Assembly (NCBI RefSeq): GCF_030362835.1
Contig: NZ_JAUCGQ010000004.1
Coordinates: forward strand, 1-64,000
Reading direction: 5' to 3'
Length of the DNA: 64,000 nt
Source of the DNA: Cellulomonas alba
GTDB taxonomy: Bacteria > Actinomycetota > Actinomycetes > Actinomycetales > Cellulomonadaceae
How positions within the stretch are numbered: position 1 is the first letter of the stretch; each line of letters starts with the position of its first letter. Of the stretch, positions 47,518 to 57,442 are shown piece by piece. The notes under the pieces are model-generated. The model made no database searches. It was not told the DNA's origin and saw only the letters and a program-made list of their open reading frames with translations. The translations under genes were made by a program, and so were the position numbers.

Positions 47518-48485
47518 GCGGCGTGCTGCGCGCCGAGCTGGTGCGTCTGCGCGTGCGACGCTTCACGTGGCTCGTCCTCGTCGTGGTGGCAGCGGTCTCG
47601 GCCAGCGTCGCGGTCTACGCCTGGCGCGAGGCCCGCACGCCGACTCCCGCCGAGGTGGCCGCCGCGCACGAGAGCTACCAGCAGGACCGGGCGGCGTGGC
47701 TCGACGGCGGTCGCGACGACTGCGAGAAGCGGAACCGCGACATGAAGGCCAAGGGCTTCGAGCCGTTCGACTGCGACCTCTTCGCGCCGGAGCTCGAGAA
47801 CTACGTCCCGTACGAGCCGACGTGGGACGACGACGGGATGCCGTACCTCGGCTCTCTCGCGAGCCCCGTGGTGATCGGCGCGCTGCTGCTCGGCGCGAGC
47901 CTCGTGACCGCGGAGTTCGGCGCGGGCTCGATGGGCCTGTGGCTGACGTTCGTCGCGCCGCGTGGCCGGGCGTTCCGGGCCAAGGTCGCGGCCGCGGGGG
48001 TCGGGGGTGCGCTCGTCGGGCTGCTGGGTGCGCTGGTCGGCGCGGGCGGGACGCTGGCGGCGTTCGCGGTGCTTCACCGGCTGCACGGGAACGGCTGGGC
48101 CGCGTCCGGCGTCGCCGGCCGGCTCGCGGTGCTCGGGGCGCTCGCGGCCGTCGTCGGCGCGGGCCTCGGCTTCGCGCTGCGCCACGTCGCGGCCGTGATG
48201 GGCATCGCGCTGTGGTGGGTGCTGTCCGTGGAGGTGGTCGCCCCACTGGCCTGGGCGCGGGCGCGGCCGCTGACCCTCGGGCTCAACGTGCGCGCGTGGG
48301 TCGAGGGCAGCGCGCCGTACACGGTGCCGCAGTGGGTGGCCGACCCCCAGCTCACCGGCGGCGGCTCGGTGCAGGACGTCGAGCACGTGGTGAGGGGGCT
48401 GCAGGGCGGTCTCGTCCTCGCCGTCGTGGCGGCCGTCGTCGCGGTCGCGGGTCTCGTCGTCTTCCGCGTCCGCGACGTCTCCTGA
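47514..48485 (+). CDS. ABC-2 type exporter permease
   Basis: 323 residues. One N-terminal membrane helix (about 18-38), an extracytoplasmic loop of about 80 residues with two cysteines (DDCEKRN and FDCDLF), then five further helices. This is the ABC2_membrane_2/3 layout of DrrB/BcrB/NatB-like permeases. GTG start overlaps the ATPase stop, so the two form one exporter. Substrate unknown. Confidence 0.85.
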   Translation: MSGVLRAELVRLRVRRFTWLVLVVVAAVSASVAVYAWREARTPTPAEVAAAHESYQQDRAAWLDGGRDDCEKRNRDMKAKGFEPFDCDLFAPELENYVPYEPTWDDDGMPYLGSLASPVVIGALLLGASLVTAEFGAGSMGLWLTFVAPRGRAFRAKVAAAGVGGALVGLLGALVGAGGTLAAFAVLHRLHGNGWAASGVAGRLAVLGALAAVVGAGLGFALRHVAAVMGIALWWVLSVEVVAPLAWARARPLTLGLNVRAWVEGSAPYTVPQWVADPQLTGGGSVQDVEHVVRGLQGGLVLAVVAAVVAVAGLVVFRVRDVS

Positions 48486-48602
48486 CGAGCGACGGTCGAG
48501 GCGTCGGCCTGGCGGGCGGCGCGAGCGTCACCGGACCGCCGGCCGCGCCCCGACCTCGTCTGCATCCGGATCGCGGACACGTGAACCACGATCTGAGACG
48601 GC

Positions 48603-48631
48603 GTGACATCCAACCTACGGTGACGTAAGGT
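48603..48631 (+). promoter_or_regulatory. Promoter of the ilvBNC leader
   Basis: GTGACA (48603-48608) and TAAGGT (48626-48631) are 17 bases apart, and the -10 ends 7 bases before the leader peptide GTG. This is the best promoter in the window and again leaderless in layout. The stretch 48486-48602 upstream holds nothing else recognisable. Confidence 0.8.
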
Positions 48632-48638
48632 CGACCGC

Positions 48639-48683
48639 GTGCAGACGATCCTCCTCGTAGTACTTCCTGAGCGCGCCGGCTGA
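48639..48683 (+). CDS. Branched-chain amino acid leader peptide (ilv attenuator)
   Basis: A 14-codon frame, MQTILLVVLPERAG when GTG is read as Met, with Ile-Leu-Leu-Val-Val-Leu in succession. Such control codons make the ribosome stall when Ile, Leu or Val tRNA charging is low. It is directly followed by alternative hairpins and a U-tailed terminator before ilvB. No ribosome binding site is seen; the -10 spacing suggests a leaderless message. Transcription attenuation of actinobacterial ilvB by this kind of peptide is established. Confidence 0.9.
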   Translation: MQTILLVVLPERAG

Positions 48684-48755
48684 GGCCCTCGCACAGGTCT
48701 CGTCGCGCGCGCTCACCCCTCGATAGGCCGTCTGTGGCCCGAGGGGTTTTTGTTT
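48669..48755 (+). terminator. ilvB attenuator: antiterminator hairpin and terminator
   Basis: Terminator: CCCCTCG (48716-48722) pairs with CGAGGGG (48740-48746), with an inner GGCC/GGCC pair, followed by TTTTTGTTT. Competing hairpin: GAGCGCGC (48669-48676, inside the leader codons) with GCGCGCTC (48707-48714). CCCTCG at 48686-48691 could also take the terminator's second arm. This is a classic arrangement for ribosome-dependent attenuation. Confidence 0.88.
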
Positions 48756-48792
48756 GTCCCGCACACCTCGCATCGACCCCAGGGAGACAACG

Positions 48793-50697
48793 ATGGTCCA
48801 GGGCCCCCACCCGGCACCGCCGCGTACGCCCGCCCCGCCCGCGCCCGGCGCGCCGGCGGCCGGCGCGAGCACCGCAGGCGTCGGCCAGGTCGTCGCCCAG
48901 CGGGCCGCCGCGCCCGCTGCGCCGTCCGCCTCGTCCGCGCCCGCGGGCGAGGTCGTCACGGGTGCGCAGTCGATCGTGCGGTCGCTCGAGGAGGCCGGCG
49001 TCGACGTCGTGTTCGGCATCCCGGGCGGCGCGATCCTCCCCACGTACGACCCGCTGATGGACTCGAAGAAGGTCCGCCACATCCTGGTGCGCCACGAGCA
49101 GGGCGGCGGCCACGCTGCCGAGGGGTACGCGTCGGCGACCGGTCGCGTCGGCGTCTGCATGGCGACGAGCGGCCCGGGCGCGACGAACCTCGTCACCGCG
49201 ATCGCGGACGCGCACATGGACTCGGTCCCGATGGTCGCGATCACGGGCCAGGTCGGTGCGTCGCTCATCGGCACGGACGCGTTCCAGGAGGCCGACATCG
49301 TCGGCATCACGCTGCCGATCACGAAGCACAACTACCTCGTCACCAACCCGGACGACATCCCGCGCACCATCGCCGAGGCGTTCCACATCGCCGGCTCGGG
49401 CCGCCCCGGCCCGGTGCTCGTCGACATCGCGAAGTCCGCGATGCAGGCGATGACGACGTTCTCGTGGCCGACCGACATCAACCTGCCGGGCTACCACCCG
49501 GTGACCAAGCCGCACGCCAAGCAGATCCGCGAGGCGGCCCGCCTGCTCGCGACGGCGCGCCGTCCCGTGCTGTACGTCGGCGGCGGCGTGATCCGGGCCC
49601 GCGCGGCCGCCGAGCTGCGCGCGCTCGTCGACGCGTCCGGTGCGCCGGTCGTGACGACGCTGATGGCGCGCGGCGCGCTGCCCGACACGCACCCGCAGCA
49701 CCTCGGCATGCCGGGCATGCACGGCACGGTGGCGGCGGTCGCGGCGCTGCAGAAGGCGGACCTCGTCGTGGCCCTCGGCGCCCGCTTCGACGACCGCGTC
49801 ACGGGTCAGCTCTCGAGCTTCGCTCCGGGCGCGACGATCGTGCACGCCGACATCGACCCTGCCGAGATCGGCAAGAACCGTGCGGTCGACGTGCCGATCG
49901 TCGGCGACCTCAAGGAGGTCCTCGGCGACCTGCTGCCCGAGCTCCAGCGCGAGCAGGGTCAGCACGGCCTGCCGGACCTCGAGGCCTGGTGGAAGCAGCT
50001 CGACGCGTGGCGCGAGACGTTCCCGCTCGGCTACGAGGAGCCCTCCGACGGCCACCTCGCGCCGCAGTACGTGATCCAGCGCATCGGCGAGCTGTCGGGA
50101 CCCGAGGCGATCTACGTCGCCGGTGTCGGCCAGCACCAGATGTGGGCCGCGCAGTTCATCAAGTACGAGCGCCCGAACGCGTGGCTCAACTCCGGCGGCG
50201 CCGGGACCATGGGCTACTCGGTGCCCGCCGCGATGGGCGCCAAGGTCGGCCAGCCCGACCGCACGGTGTGGGCGATCGACGGCGACGGCTGCTTCCAGAT
50301 GACCAACCAGGAGCTCGCCACCTGCACGATCAACGAGATCCCGATCAAGGTCGCGGTGATCAACAACAGCTCGCTGGGCATGGTCCGGCAGTGGCAGACG
50401 CTGTTCTACGAGTCGCGGTACTCGAACACCGACCTGCACACGGGCCACGGCACCGTGCACATCCCGGACTTCGTCAAGCTCGCCGACGCCTACGGCGCGG
50501 TGGGCCTGCGCTGCGAGACGAAGGCCGACGTCGACGCCACCATCAAGCGCGCGCTCGAGATCGACGACCAGCCCGTCGTCGTCGACTTCACGGTGTCCCG
50601 CGACGCGATGGTGTGGCCGATGGTCGCCGCCGGCGTGAGCAACGACGCCATCCAGTACGCCCGGGGCATCAGCCCGGCGTGGGACCGGGAGGACTGA
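48793..50697 (+). CDS. ilvB: Acetolactate synthase large subunit
   Basis: 634 residues. First common enzyme of valine, leucine and isoleucine synthesis; ThDP- and FAD-dependent. Catalytic Glu102 in [15 protein letters not shown], and the ThDP site [11 protein letters not shown] starting at residue 497 with INNSSLGM. The first 55 residues are an Ala/Pro-rich tail absent from the catalytic core. ATG 48793 has GGGAGA upstream; a possible earlier start would run into the attenuator. Followed by ilvN and ilvC in one operon. Confidence 0.97.
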   Translation: MVQGPHPAPPRTPAPPAPGAPAAGASTAGVGQVVAQRAAAPAAPSASSAPAGEVVTGAQSIVRSLEEAGVDVVFGIPGGAILPTYDPLMDSKKVRHILVRHEQGGGHAAEGYASATGRVGVCMATSGPGATNLVTAIADAHMDSVPMVAITGQVGASLIGTDAFQEADIVGITLPITKHNYLVTNPDDIPRTIAEAFHIAGSGRPGPVLVDIAKSAMQAMTTFSWPTDINLPGYHPVTKPHAKQIREAARLLATARRPVLYVGGGVIRARAAAELRALVDASGAPVVTTLMARGALPDTHPQHLGMPGMHGTVAAVAALQKADLVVALGARFDDRVTGQLSSFAPGATIVHADIDPAEIGKNRAVDVPIVGDLKEVLGDLLPELQREQGQHGLPDLEAWWKQLDAWRETFPLGYEEPSDGHLAPQYVIQRIGELSGPEAIYVAGVGQHQMWAAQFIKYERPNAWLNSGGAGTMGYSVPAAMGAKVGQPDRTVWAIDGDGCFQMTNQELATCTINEIPIKVAVINNSSLGMVRQWQTLFYESRYSNTDLHTGHGTVHIPDFVKLADAYGAVGLRCETKADVDATIKRALEIDDQPVVVDFTVSRDAMVWPMVAAGVSNDAIQYARGISPAWDRED

Positions 50698-50756
50698 GGC
50701 GAGATGACGCGGAACGCAGCCCCAGCTCGACCCACGGACACGGAGGACTGACCACC

Positions 50757-51281
50757 ATGACGAGGCACACGCTGTCGGTTCTCGTGGAGAACAAGCCGGG
50801 CGTCCTGACGCGCGTCGCGGGCCTGTTCGCGCGCCGCTCGTTCAACATCCACTCGCTCGCCGTGGGCCCGACGGAGCACGACGAGATCAGCCGCATCACG
50901 GTCGTCGTCGACGTCGACCAGCTGCCGCTCGAGCAGGTGACGAAGCAGCTGAACAAGCTCATCAACGTCATCAAGATCGTCGAGCTCGAGAACGACGCGT
51001 CGGTCCAGCGCGAGCTGCTGCTCGTCAAGGTCCGCGCCGACGCGGCGTCGCGCACGTCGGTGCTCGAGGTCGTCCAGCTGTTCCGCGCGCACGTGGTCGA
51101 CGTCGTGCCGGACACCGTCGTCATCGAGGCGACCGGCGGTCCGGGCAAGCTCGACGCCCTGCTCGCGGCGCTCGAGCCCTTCGGCATCCGTGAGATCGTG
51201 CAGTCCGGCACGGTCGCCATCGGCCGCGGTTCGCGCTCCATCACCGACCGTGCGCTCGAGCGCGTGTCGCGCTCCGCCTGA
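50757..51281 (+). CDS. ilvN: Acetolactate synthase small (regulatory) subunit
   Basis: 174 residues. An N-terminal ACT domain with HTLSVLVENKPGVLTRVAGLF and a C-terminal ACT-like domain. Binds valine and confers feedback control on IlvB. GGAGG ten bases before the ATG. Lies 59 bases behind ilvB. Confidence 0.97.
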   Translation: MTRHTLSVLVENKPGVLTRVAGLFARRSFNIHSLAVGPTEHDEISRITVVVDVDQLPLEQVTKQLNKLINVIKIVELENDASVQRELLLVKVRADAASRTSVLEVVQLFRAHVVDVVPDTVVIEATGGPGKLDALLAALEPFGIREIVQSGTVAIGRGSRSITDRALERVSRSA

Positions 51282-52490
<1,209 letters not shown>

Positions 52491-52519
52491 AGCGGGCTGC
52501 CCAGACGGCAGACGCCACG

Positions 52520-52560
52520 GCCGAGGGCCGGTCCCCACATCCCGGGGGCCGGCCCTCGGC
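52520..52560 (+). terminator. Terminator-like hairpin after ilvBNC
   Basis: Two 17-base arms (52520-52536 and 52544-52560), complementary except for one position, with core GCCGAGGGCCGG and a 7-base loop. No U-tract. It separates ilvC from the ltrA promoter, which begins seven bases later. Confidence 0.7.
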
Positions 52561-52567
52561 ATACCCC

Positions 52568-52579
52568 TAGCCTGTCGCC
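52568..52579 (+). promoter_or_regulatory. -10 box of the LtrA-family gene, leaderless arrangement
   Basis: TAGCCT at 52568-52573 ends 6 bases before the ATG; no ribosome binding site is present in the gap. Confidence 0.55.
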
Positions 52580-53821
52580 ATGAGCCCCGCCGCCCGGCCG
52601 CACGGCCTGCGTCGGATGGTCGGCCGCGACCCGGCGGAGACCGGCCGGACGGCGACCCCGCTCGAGCTGCTGTTCGACCTGACCTTCGTGGCGGCCTTCG
52701 CCGTCACGGGCGACGAGGCGGCGCACCTCGTCGCCGAGGGGCAGGCGGGCCGGGCGGCCGTGGCGTTCCTGTTCGTCGCGTTCGCGGTGTGCTGGGCGTG
52801 GGTCAGCTTCTCGTGGTTCGCGTCGGCGTTCGACACGGACGACTGGTCGTTCCGGGTCGCGACGCTGGTCCAGATGGTCGGCGTGCTGGTCGTCGCGCTC
52901 GGCGCGCCGGCGGTCTTCGACTCGATCGGCCACGGCGAGCGGCTCGACAACGGGATCGTGGTCGCGGGCTACGTCGTCATGCGGGTCGCGATGCTGGCCC
53001 AGTGGGCGCGCGTCGCGCGGGAGGACGCGATCTGGCGCCGGACGGCGGTCACGATGGCGGCGTCGATCGGTGTCGCCCAGGTCGGCTGGGTGCTCGTCGC
53101 GGTGACGCGACCGCCGTCGGGCGTGCTGCTGCCGGCGCTCGTCGTGCTGTACGCGCTCGAGCTCGGCGGGCCGGTCGCCGCGCAGCGCGTCGGCGGGCTG
53201 CCGCCGTGGAACGCCCACCACATCGCGGAGCGCTACGGGCTGTTCGCGCTCATCACGCTCGGCGAGGTCGTGCTCGGCACGATCACCGCCGTGTCCGCCG
53301 TCGTCGGCCGGGCCGGCTGGAGCGTCGAGGCGGTGCTCGTCGTCGTGGCCGGGACGGGTCTGGCGTTCGGCATGTGGTGGAGCTTCTTCGTCGTGCCCGC
53401 AGGCGCCATCCTGCAGCGGCATCGCGGCCGGGCGTGGGCCTGGGGCTACGGCGGCATCGTCCTGTTCAGCGCCATCGCCGCGATGGGGGCGGGGCTGCAC
53501 GTCGCGGCCTACGTCGTCGAGGGGGACGCCGCGATCGGCGTACCCGGCGCTGTGCTCACCGTCGCCGTCCCGGTGCTCGTCGCCACGGTCGCCTACTTCG
53601 TCCTGTACGCGGCGCTGGTCCGGTCGCTCGACCCGTTCCACCTCGTCCTGCTCGCGGGCACGACCGCGGTCCTGGCGCTGGCGCTGGGGCTCGCGTTCGC
53701 CGGCGCGAGCCTCGGGTGGTGCCTGGTCGTGACGGCGCTCGCGCCGGCCGTGGTCGTGGTCGGGTACGAGACGGTCGGCTACCGGCACATGGACGTCGCG
53801 GTCGAGGCGGCGCTGCGCTGA
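52580..53821 (+). CDS. Low temperature requirement protein A (LtrA) family membrane protein
   Basis: 413 residues with about 11 hydrophobic segments. The N-terminal TPLELLFDLTFVAAFA and the middle HHIAERYGLFALITLGEVVLGT are the diagnostic LtrA motifs. The family was named from a Listeria cold-growth mutant; its biochemical role is unknown. Stands alone behind the ilvBNC terminator. Confidence 0.88.
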   Translation: MSPAARPHGLRRMVGRDPAETGRTATPLELLFDLTFVAAFAVTGDEAAHLVAEGQAGRAAVAFLFVAFAVCWAWVSFSWFASAFDTDDWSFRVATLVQMVGVLVVALGAPAVFDSIGHGERLDNGIVVAGYVVMRVAMLAQWARVAREDAIWRRTAVTMAASIGVAQVGWVLVAVTRPPSGVLLPALVVLYALELGGPVAAQRVGGLPPWNAHHIAERYGLFALITLGEVVLGTITAVSAVVGRAGWSVEAVLVVVAGTGLAFGMWWSFFVVPAGAILQRHRGRAWAWGYGGIVLFSAIAAMGAGLHVAAYVVEGDAAIGVPGAVLTVAVPVLVATVAYFVLYAALVRSLDPFHLVLLAGTTAVLALALGLAFAGASLGWCLVVTALAPAVVVVGYETVGYRHMDVAVEAALR

Positions 53822-53918
53822 CCCCGCGGACGAGGGCATCCCGGGCGCGACCGGCCCGGGCGGTGCGCCGCGCGCCGTGCTGCGCAAGGATGGGCCGCAC
53901 CGACCAGGAAGGGCGACG

Positions 53919-54356
53919 ATGACCGACGACGTGACCATCCCGACGGACGACGACGAGTACGCCGACGCCGGCATCCCCGCCGACGGGGACGACCGCATCT
54001 CGGCGTTCTGGCAGGCCGCGCGTGGGCACCTGGGCTTCGGCAAGCTCGAGCCGATCCTCGGCGGCGAGCCGTCGGGCGTCGTGCCGCCGCCCTCGTTCTC
54101 GTACGGCGTGGGCGCGGAGGCAGATGCGGCGGCCGCGGAGATCCTGGCGGGGGCGCGGACGTCGTCGTCGGCGCCGCGCGCCGAGTTCGGCCCGGACGAC
54201 CTGCCGCAGGTGGGTGCCGTCGCGATCGTGCTCGACGCCCAGGGCGAGCCGCGCGCGTTGATCCGCACCACCGACGTCGTGGTCACGGACGAGACCGTCA
54301 CCGAGACCTACGAGCTCGTGTACCCCACGGCGGGACCGACGCCCCCGGTGGACTGA
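53919..54356 (+). CDS. ASCH-domain-like protein, shortened at the C-terminus
   Basis: 145 residues. After an acidic N-terminus, AFWQAARGHLGFGKLEPILG, PPSFSYGVGAEADAAAAEILAGARTS-type layout and GAVAIVLDAQGEPRALIRTTDVVV match the first two-thirds of ASCH proteins. The usual end (FDEV...AEGEGD) is absent; instead the protein ends TETYELVYPTAGPTPPVD. No other reading frame restores the missing part, so this is a divergent family member rather than a simple frameshift. ASCH folds bind RNA or modified nucleosides. AGGAAGG precedes the ATG at 53919. Convergent with the TetR gene. Confidence 0.6.
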   Translation: MTDDVTIPTDDDEYADAGIPADGDDRISAFWQAARGHLGFGKLEPILGGEPSGVVPPPSFSYGVGAEADAAAAEILAGARTSSSAPRAEFGPDDLPQVGAVAIVLDAQGEPRALIRTTDVVVTDETVTETYELVYPTAGPTPPVD

Positions 54357-54362
54357 CCCGGC

Positions 54363-54998
54363 TCAGCGGTCGCGCGGGACCCAGCGCTCGCCGAGCTCGG
54401 CGCCCGTCGGCGCGCTCGCGGGCAGCGGCGCGCTGGCGGCGGCCGGGCGCACGGCGTCGAGCAGCAGCTCGGTGTAGCGCCGGCGCAGCTCGGTCGTGCG
54501 GGCGGCGTCGGCGACCCGCACCGCGGTGACCTGCTCGAAGATCATCGTGACGTCGCCGACCTCGAGGCCGTCGCGCAGCACGCCGGCCGCCACGGCCCGG
54601 TCGAAGATCTCCTCGCCGAGCGTGATCGCCTGCTGCGACAGCTCGCCGAGCGCGGGCGTCGGCGTGAACGTCCCGGCGAGGTGCACGGTCAGCGAGTGGA
54701 CGTCCTCCTCGATGACGCCGCGCACCCAGGCGGCGAACGCGTCCCACGGGTCGTCGTGCTGCTGCGCGGCGCGCGCGACCGCGATGAAGCGGTCGAGGCC
54801 GTCGGCGCAGAGCGTCGCGAGCAGCTCCTCCTTGCTCGCGTAGCGCCGGTACAGCGCGCTGACGCCGACGCCCGCCTCCTGGGCGACCGCCGCGACGGGG
54901 GCGCCGGGGGAGCGCATGAACACCGCGCGTGCGGCCGCGAGGATCGTCTCGTCGTTGCGCGCGGCCTGCGCCTTGCGGCCGCTCAGCGGAGTCGTCAC
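54363..54998 (-). CDS. TetR-family repressor
   Basis: 211 residues. N-terminal helix-turn-helix, about 15-62, with ILAAARAVFMRSPGAPVAAVA and the recognition region GVSALYRRYASKEEL; the rest is an alpha-helical ligand/dimer domain. Divergent from the epoxide hydrolase gene, with two copies of a 17-bp near-palindrome between them that it probably binds. GTG 54998 is used; TATCGT (minus strand, 55006-55011) ends 7 bases upstream, a leaderless layout. Likely represses both itself and the hydrolase. Confidence 0.9.
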   Translation of the reverse strand: MTTPLSGRKAQAARNDETILAAARAVFMRSPGAPVAAVAQEAGVGVSALYRRYASKEELLATLCADGLDRFIAVARAAQQHDDPWDAFAAWVRGVIEEDVHSLTVHLAGTFTPTPALGELSQQAITLGEEIFDRAVAAGVLRDGLEVGDVTMIFEQVTAVRVADAARTTELRRRYTELLLDAVRPAAASAPLPASAPTGAELGERWVPRDR

Positions 54999-55015
54999 GA
55001 GCGTGACGATAGCAC

Positions 55016-55044
55016 TTGAACGGAACGATCCGTTCCGCTAGTCT
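55016..55044 (+). promoter_or_regulatory. Promoter of the epoxide hydrolase gene
   Basis: TTGAAC (55016-55021) and TAGTCT (55039-55044) are 17 bases apart. The start site should be near 55051, giving a leader of about 43 bases with GAGGGAGA before the ATG. The spacer is filled by the first TetR operator. Confidence 0.75.
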
Positions 55045-55070
55045 CAAGTCAAACGGAACAATCCATTCCG
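55021..55070. promoter_or_regulatory. Two TetR operators, consensus CGGAACRATCCRTTCCG
   Basis: Site 1 (55021-55037) is CGGAACGATCCGTTCCG, a perfect 7-3-7 palindrome. Site 2 (55054-55070) differs at two positions. Centres are 33 bases apart, about three helical turns. Site 1 covers the -35/-10 spacer and site 2 lies just downstream of the start site, so binding would block transcription. Site 1 also covers the upstream part of the divergent tetR promoter. Confidence 0.85.
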
Positions 55071-55093
55071 TTCCGCACACGAGGGAGACGGCG

Positions 55094-56197
55094 ATGTCCG
55101 CGACGACCACCAGCACCGAGATCCGCCCGTTCCGCGTCGAGGTCCCGCAGGCCGACGTCGACGACGTCCTCGACCGCCTCGCGCGCACGCGGTGGTCGCC
55201 GGAGATCCCGGGCGCCGAGGAGGCGTACGGCGTGCCTGTCGGCCGCGTCTGCGCGTGGGCCGACCACTGGCGCACCGCGTTCGACTGGCGCGCCCTCGAG
55301 GCGCGGCTGAACGCGTACCCGCAGCGCGTCACCGAGATCGACGGGCAGCAGATCCACTTCCTGCACGTGCGGTCCGGACGCCCGGACGCCGTCGGCCTGG
55401 TGCTCACGCACGGCTGGCCCGGGTCCGTCGTCGAGTACCTCGACGTGATCGACCCGCTCGTCGCGGCGGGCTACGACGTGGTCGTGCCGTCGCTGCCTGG
55501 CTTCGGGTTCTCCGGCCCGACCGTCGAGCAGGGCTGGGGGGTGCAGCGCACGGCGCGCGCCTGGGTCGAGCTCATGCGTCGCCTCGGGTACGAGCGGTAC
55601 GGCGCGGTCGGCAACGACGGTGGCTCGATGATCTCGCCGGAGGTCGGCCGGCTCGACCCCGAGCACGTCGTCGGCGTCCACGTCACCCAGCTCTTCTCGT
55701 TCCCGTCGGGCGACCCGGCCGAGCTCGCCGACCTGACGGAGGAGGAGCAGGCGGCGCTCGCGCAGCTGGGCTGGTTCTGGGAGAACCTCGGTGCGTTCAA
55801 CGTGCTGCACTCGCAGCAGCCGGCGACCGTCGGGCACGCGATCGTCGACTCGCCCGCGGGGCTGCTGGGCTGGAACGGTCAGCTGTTCATGGACGTCGAC
55901 CCCGAGTTCGTCGTCGCGAACGCGGCCCTGTACTGGTTCACCGGCACGGCGGCGTCCGCGATCCGCTTCTACAAGGACACCGCCACCCAGGGGCCGGCGC
56001 CCGAGGGGCCGACCACGGTGCCGATCGCGCTGCTCGGCTCGACGCACGACTTCTTCGGCATCCGCCGGTTCGCCGAGCGCGACCACGCGAACATCGTGCG
56101 GTGGACCGTCGCGGACACGCCGGGGCACTACGCCGCGCACCAGGCGCCCGACGTGCTCGTGGCCGACGTGGTCGCGTTCTTCGACGGCCTGCGCTGA
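55094..56197 (+). CDS. Epoxide hydrolase (alpha/beta hydrolase with EHN domain)
   Basis: 367 residues. N-terminal EHN domain (about 5-110) followed by the alpha/beta fold with oxyanion motif HGWPGSVVEYL, nucleophile Asp175 in VGNDGGSMISP and His345 in TPGHYAAHQAP. The nucleophile elbow reads GNDGG rather than the more common GGDWG. Opens epoxides to diols by way of an ester intermediate; the inducer and substrate are probably the same xenobiotic or plant compound. ATG 55094 is preferred over an in-frame start at 55016 because that one precedes the promoter. Controlled by the adjacent TetR. Confidence 0.88.
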   Translation: MSATTTSTEIRPFRVEVPQADVDDVLDRLARTRWSPEIPGAEEAYGVPVGRVCAWADHWRTAFDWRALEARLNAYPQRVTEIDGQQIHFLHVRSGRPDAVGLVLTHGWPGSVVEYLDVIDPLVAAGYDVVVPSLPGFGFSGPTVEQGWGVQRTARAWVELMRRLGYERYGAVGNDGGSMISPEVGRLDPEHVVGVHVTQLFSFPSGDPAELADLTEEEQAALAQLGWFWENLGAFNVLHSQQPATVGHAIVDSPAGLLGWNGQLFMDVDPEFVVANAALYWFTGTAASAIRFYKDTATQGPAPEGPTTVPIALLGSTHDFFGIRRFAERDHANIVRWTVADTPGHYAAHQAPDVLVADVVAFFDGLR

Positions 56198-56286
56198 GAC
56201 GCGGAGGCGGCGGGCGCGGGAGGCCGCGTCCCGCCGCCGGCGCGTCCGTGCGCTGAGACGGCCGTTTCATGAGGTGGGACGCGGGT

Positions 56287-56298
56287 TAGGGTGGGCAC
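56287..56298 (+). promoter_or_regulatory. -10 box of leuB, leaderless arrangement
   Basis: TAGGGT at 56287-56292 ends 6 bases before the ATG. Confidence 0.55.
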
Positions 56299-57357
56299 AT
56301 GTCCGCGAGCACCGCCCCCCGCACCCTCAACCTCGCCGTCGTCGCCGGTGACGGCATCGGCACCGAGGTCGTCGAGCAGGGCCTGCTGGTCCTCGACGCC
56401 GCGCTCGCGGGCACGGGCACCACGGTCAGCACGACCGACTTCGACCTGGGCGCGCGCCGCTGGCACGCGACGGGCGAGACGCTCTCGGACGCCGACCTCG
56501 ACGCGATCCGCACGCACGACGCGATCCTGCTCGGCGCGATCGGCGACCCGAGCGTCCCGTCGGGCGTCCTCGAGCGCGGCCTGCTGCTGAAGCTCCGCTT
56601 CGCGCTCGACCACTACGTGAACCTGCGGCCCGGCAAGCTCTTCCCCGGGGTGACGAGCCCCCTCGCGAACCCCGGCGACGTCGACTTCGTCGTCGTGCGC
56701 GAGGGCACCGAGGGCCCGTACGTCGGCAACGGCGGCGCGATCCGCGTCGGCACGCCGCACGAGGTCGCCAACGAGGTCAGCGTCAACACCGCGTTCGGCG
56801 TCGAGCGGGTGGTGCGCGACGCGTTCGCGCGTGCCGCGGCCCGCCCGCGCAAGAAGCTGACGCTCGTGCACAAGCACAACGTCCTGGTGCACGCGGGCCA
56901 CCTGTGGCGCCGCACCGTCGAGGCCGTCAACGCCGAGTTCCCGGACGTCACGGTCGACTACCTGCACGTCGACGCCGCGACGATCTTCCTCGTGACGAAC
57001 CCCAGCCGGTTCGACGTCATCGTCACGGACAACCTGTTCGGCGACATCCTCACCGACCTCGCCGCGGCGATCACGGGCGGCATCGGCCTCGCGGCCAGCG
57101 CGAACATCAACCCGGACCGCACGGCCCCGAGCATGTTCGAGCCCGTGCACGGCTCGGCCCCCGACATCGCGGGCCAGGGCAAGGCCGACCCGACCGCCAC
57201 CGTGCTGTCCGTCGCGCTGCTGCTCGACCACGTGGGCCTGCCCGAGCAGGCGCGTCGCGTCGAGGCCGCCGTCGCGGCCGACCTCGCCGAGCGCGACGGC
57301 CGAGTACGGTCGACGGCCGAGGTGGGCAAGGACCTCGCCGCGCGCATCGCCGGCTGA
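56299..57357 (+). CDS. leuB: 3-isopropylmalate dehydrogenase
   Basis: 352 residues, actinobacterial LeuB size. [16 protein letters not shown] at the N-terminus, [12 protein letters not shown], and the metal/NAD region [19 protein letters not shown] with [12 protein letters not shown]. Oxidises 3-isopropylmalate in leucine synthesis; with CimA encoded 3.4 kb away it should also oxidise 3-methylmalate in the citramalate route to isoleucine. Followed by two ilvE genes in the same direction. Confidence 0.95.
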   Translation: MSASTAPRTLNLAVVAGDGIGTEVVEQGLLVLDAALAGTGTTVSTTDFDLGARRWHATGETLSDADLDAIRTHDAILLGAIGDPSVPSGVLERGLLLKLRFALDHYVNLRPGKLFPGVTSPLANPGDVDFVVVREGTEGPYVGNGGAIRVGTPHEVANEVSVNTAFGVERVVRDAFARAAARPRKKLTLVHKHNVLVHAGHLWRRTVEAVNAEFPDVTVDYLHVDAATIFLVTNPSRFDVIVTDNLFGDILTDLAAAITGGIGLAASANINPDRTAPSMFEPVHGSAPDIAGQGKADPTATVLSVALLLDHVGLPEQARRVEAAVAADLAERDGRVRSTAEVGKDLAARIAG

Positions 57358-57364
57358 TCGCCGA

Positions 57365-57382
57365 CGGGCCCGCGCGGGCCCG
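57365..57382. repeat. Perfect 18-bp palindrome after leuB
   Basis: CGGGCCCGCGCGGGCCCG is its own reverse complement and lies 7 bases after the leuB stop. It may form a small hairpin or cruciform; function unknown. Confidence 0.6.
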
Positions 57383-57442
57383 ACCAGCTCCACCCCGGCC
57401 GTCTCACCCGGTTCCTCGTCGACCCGTGTGAAAGGCCCGATC

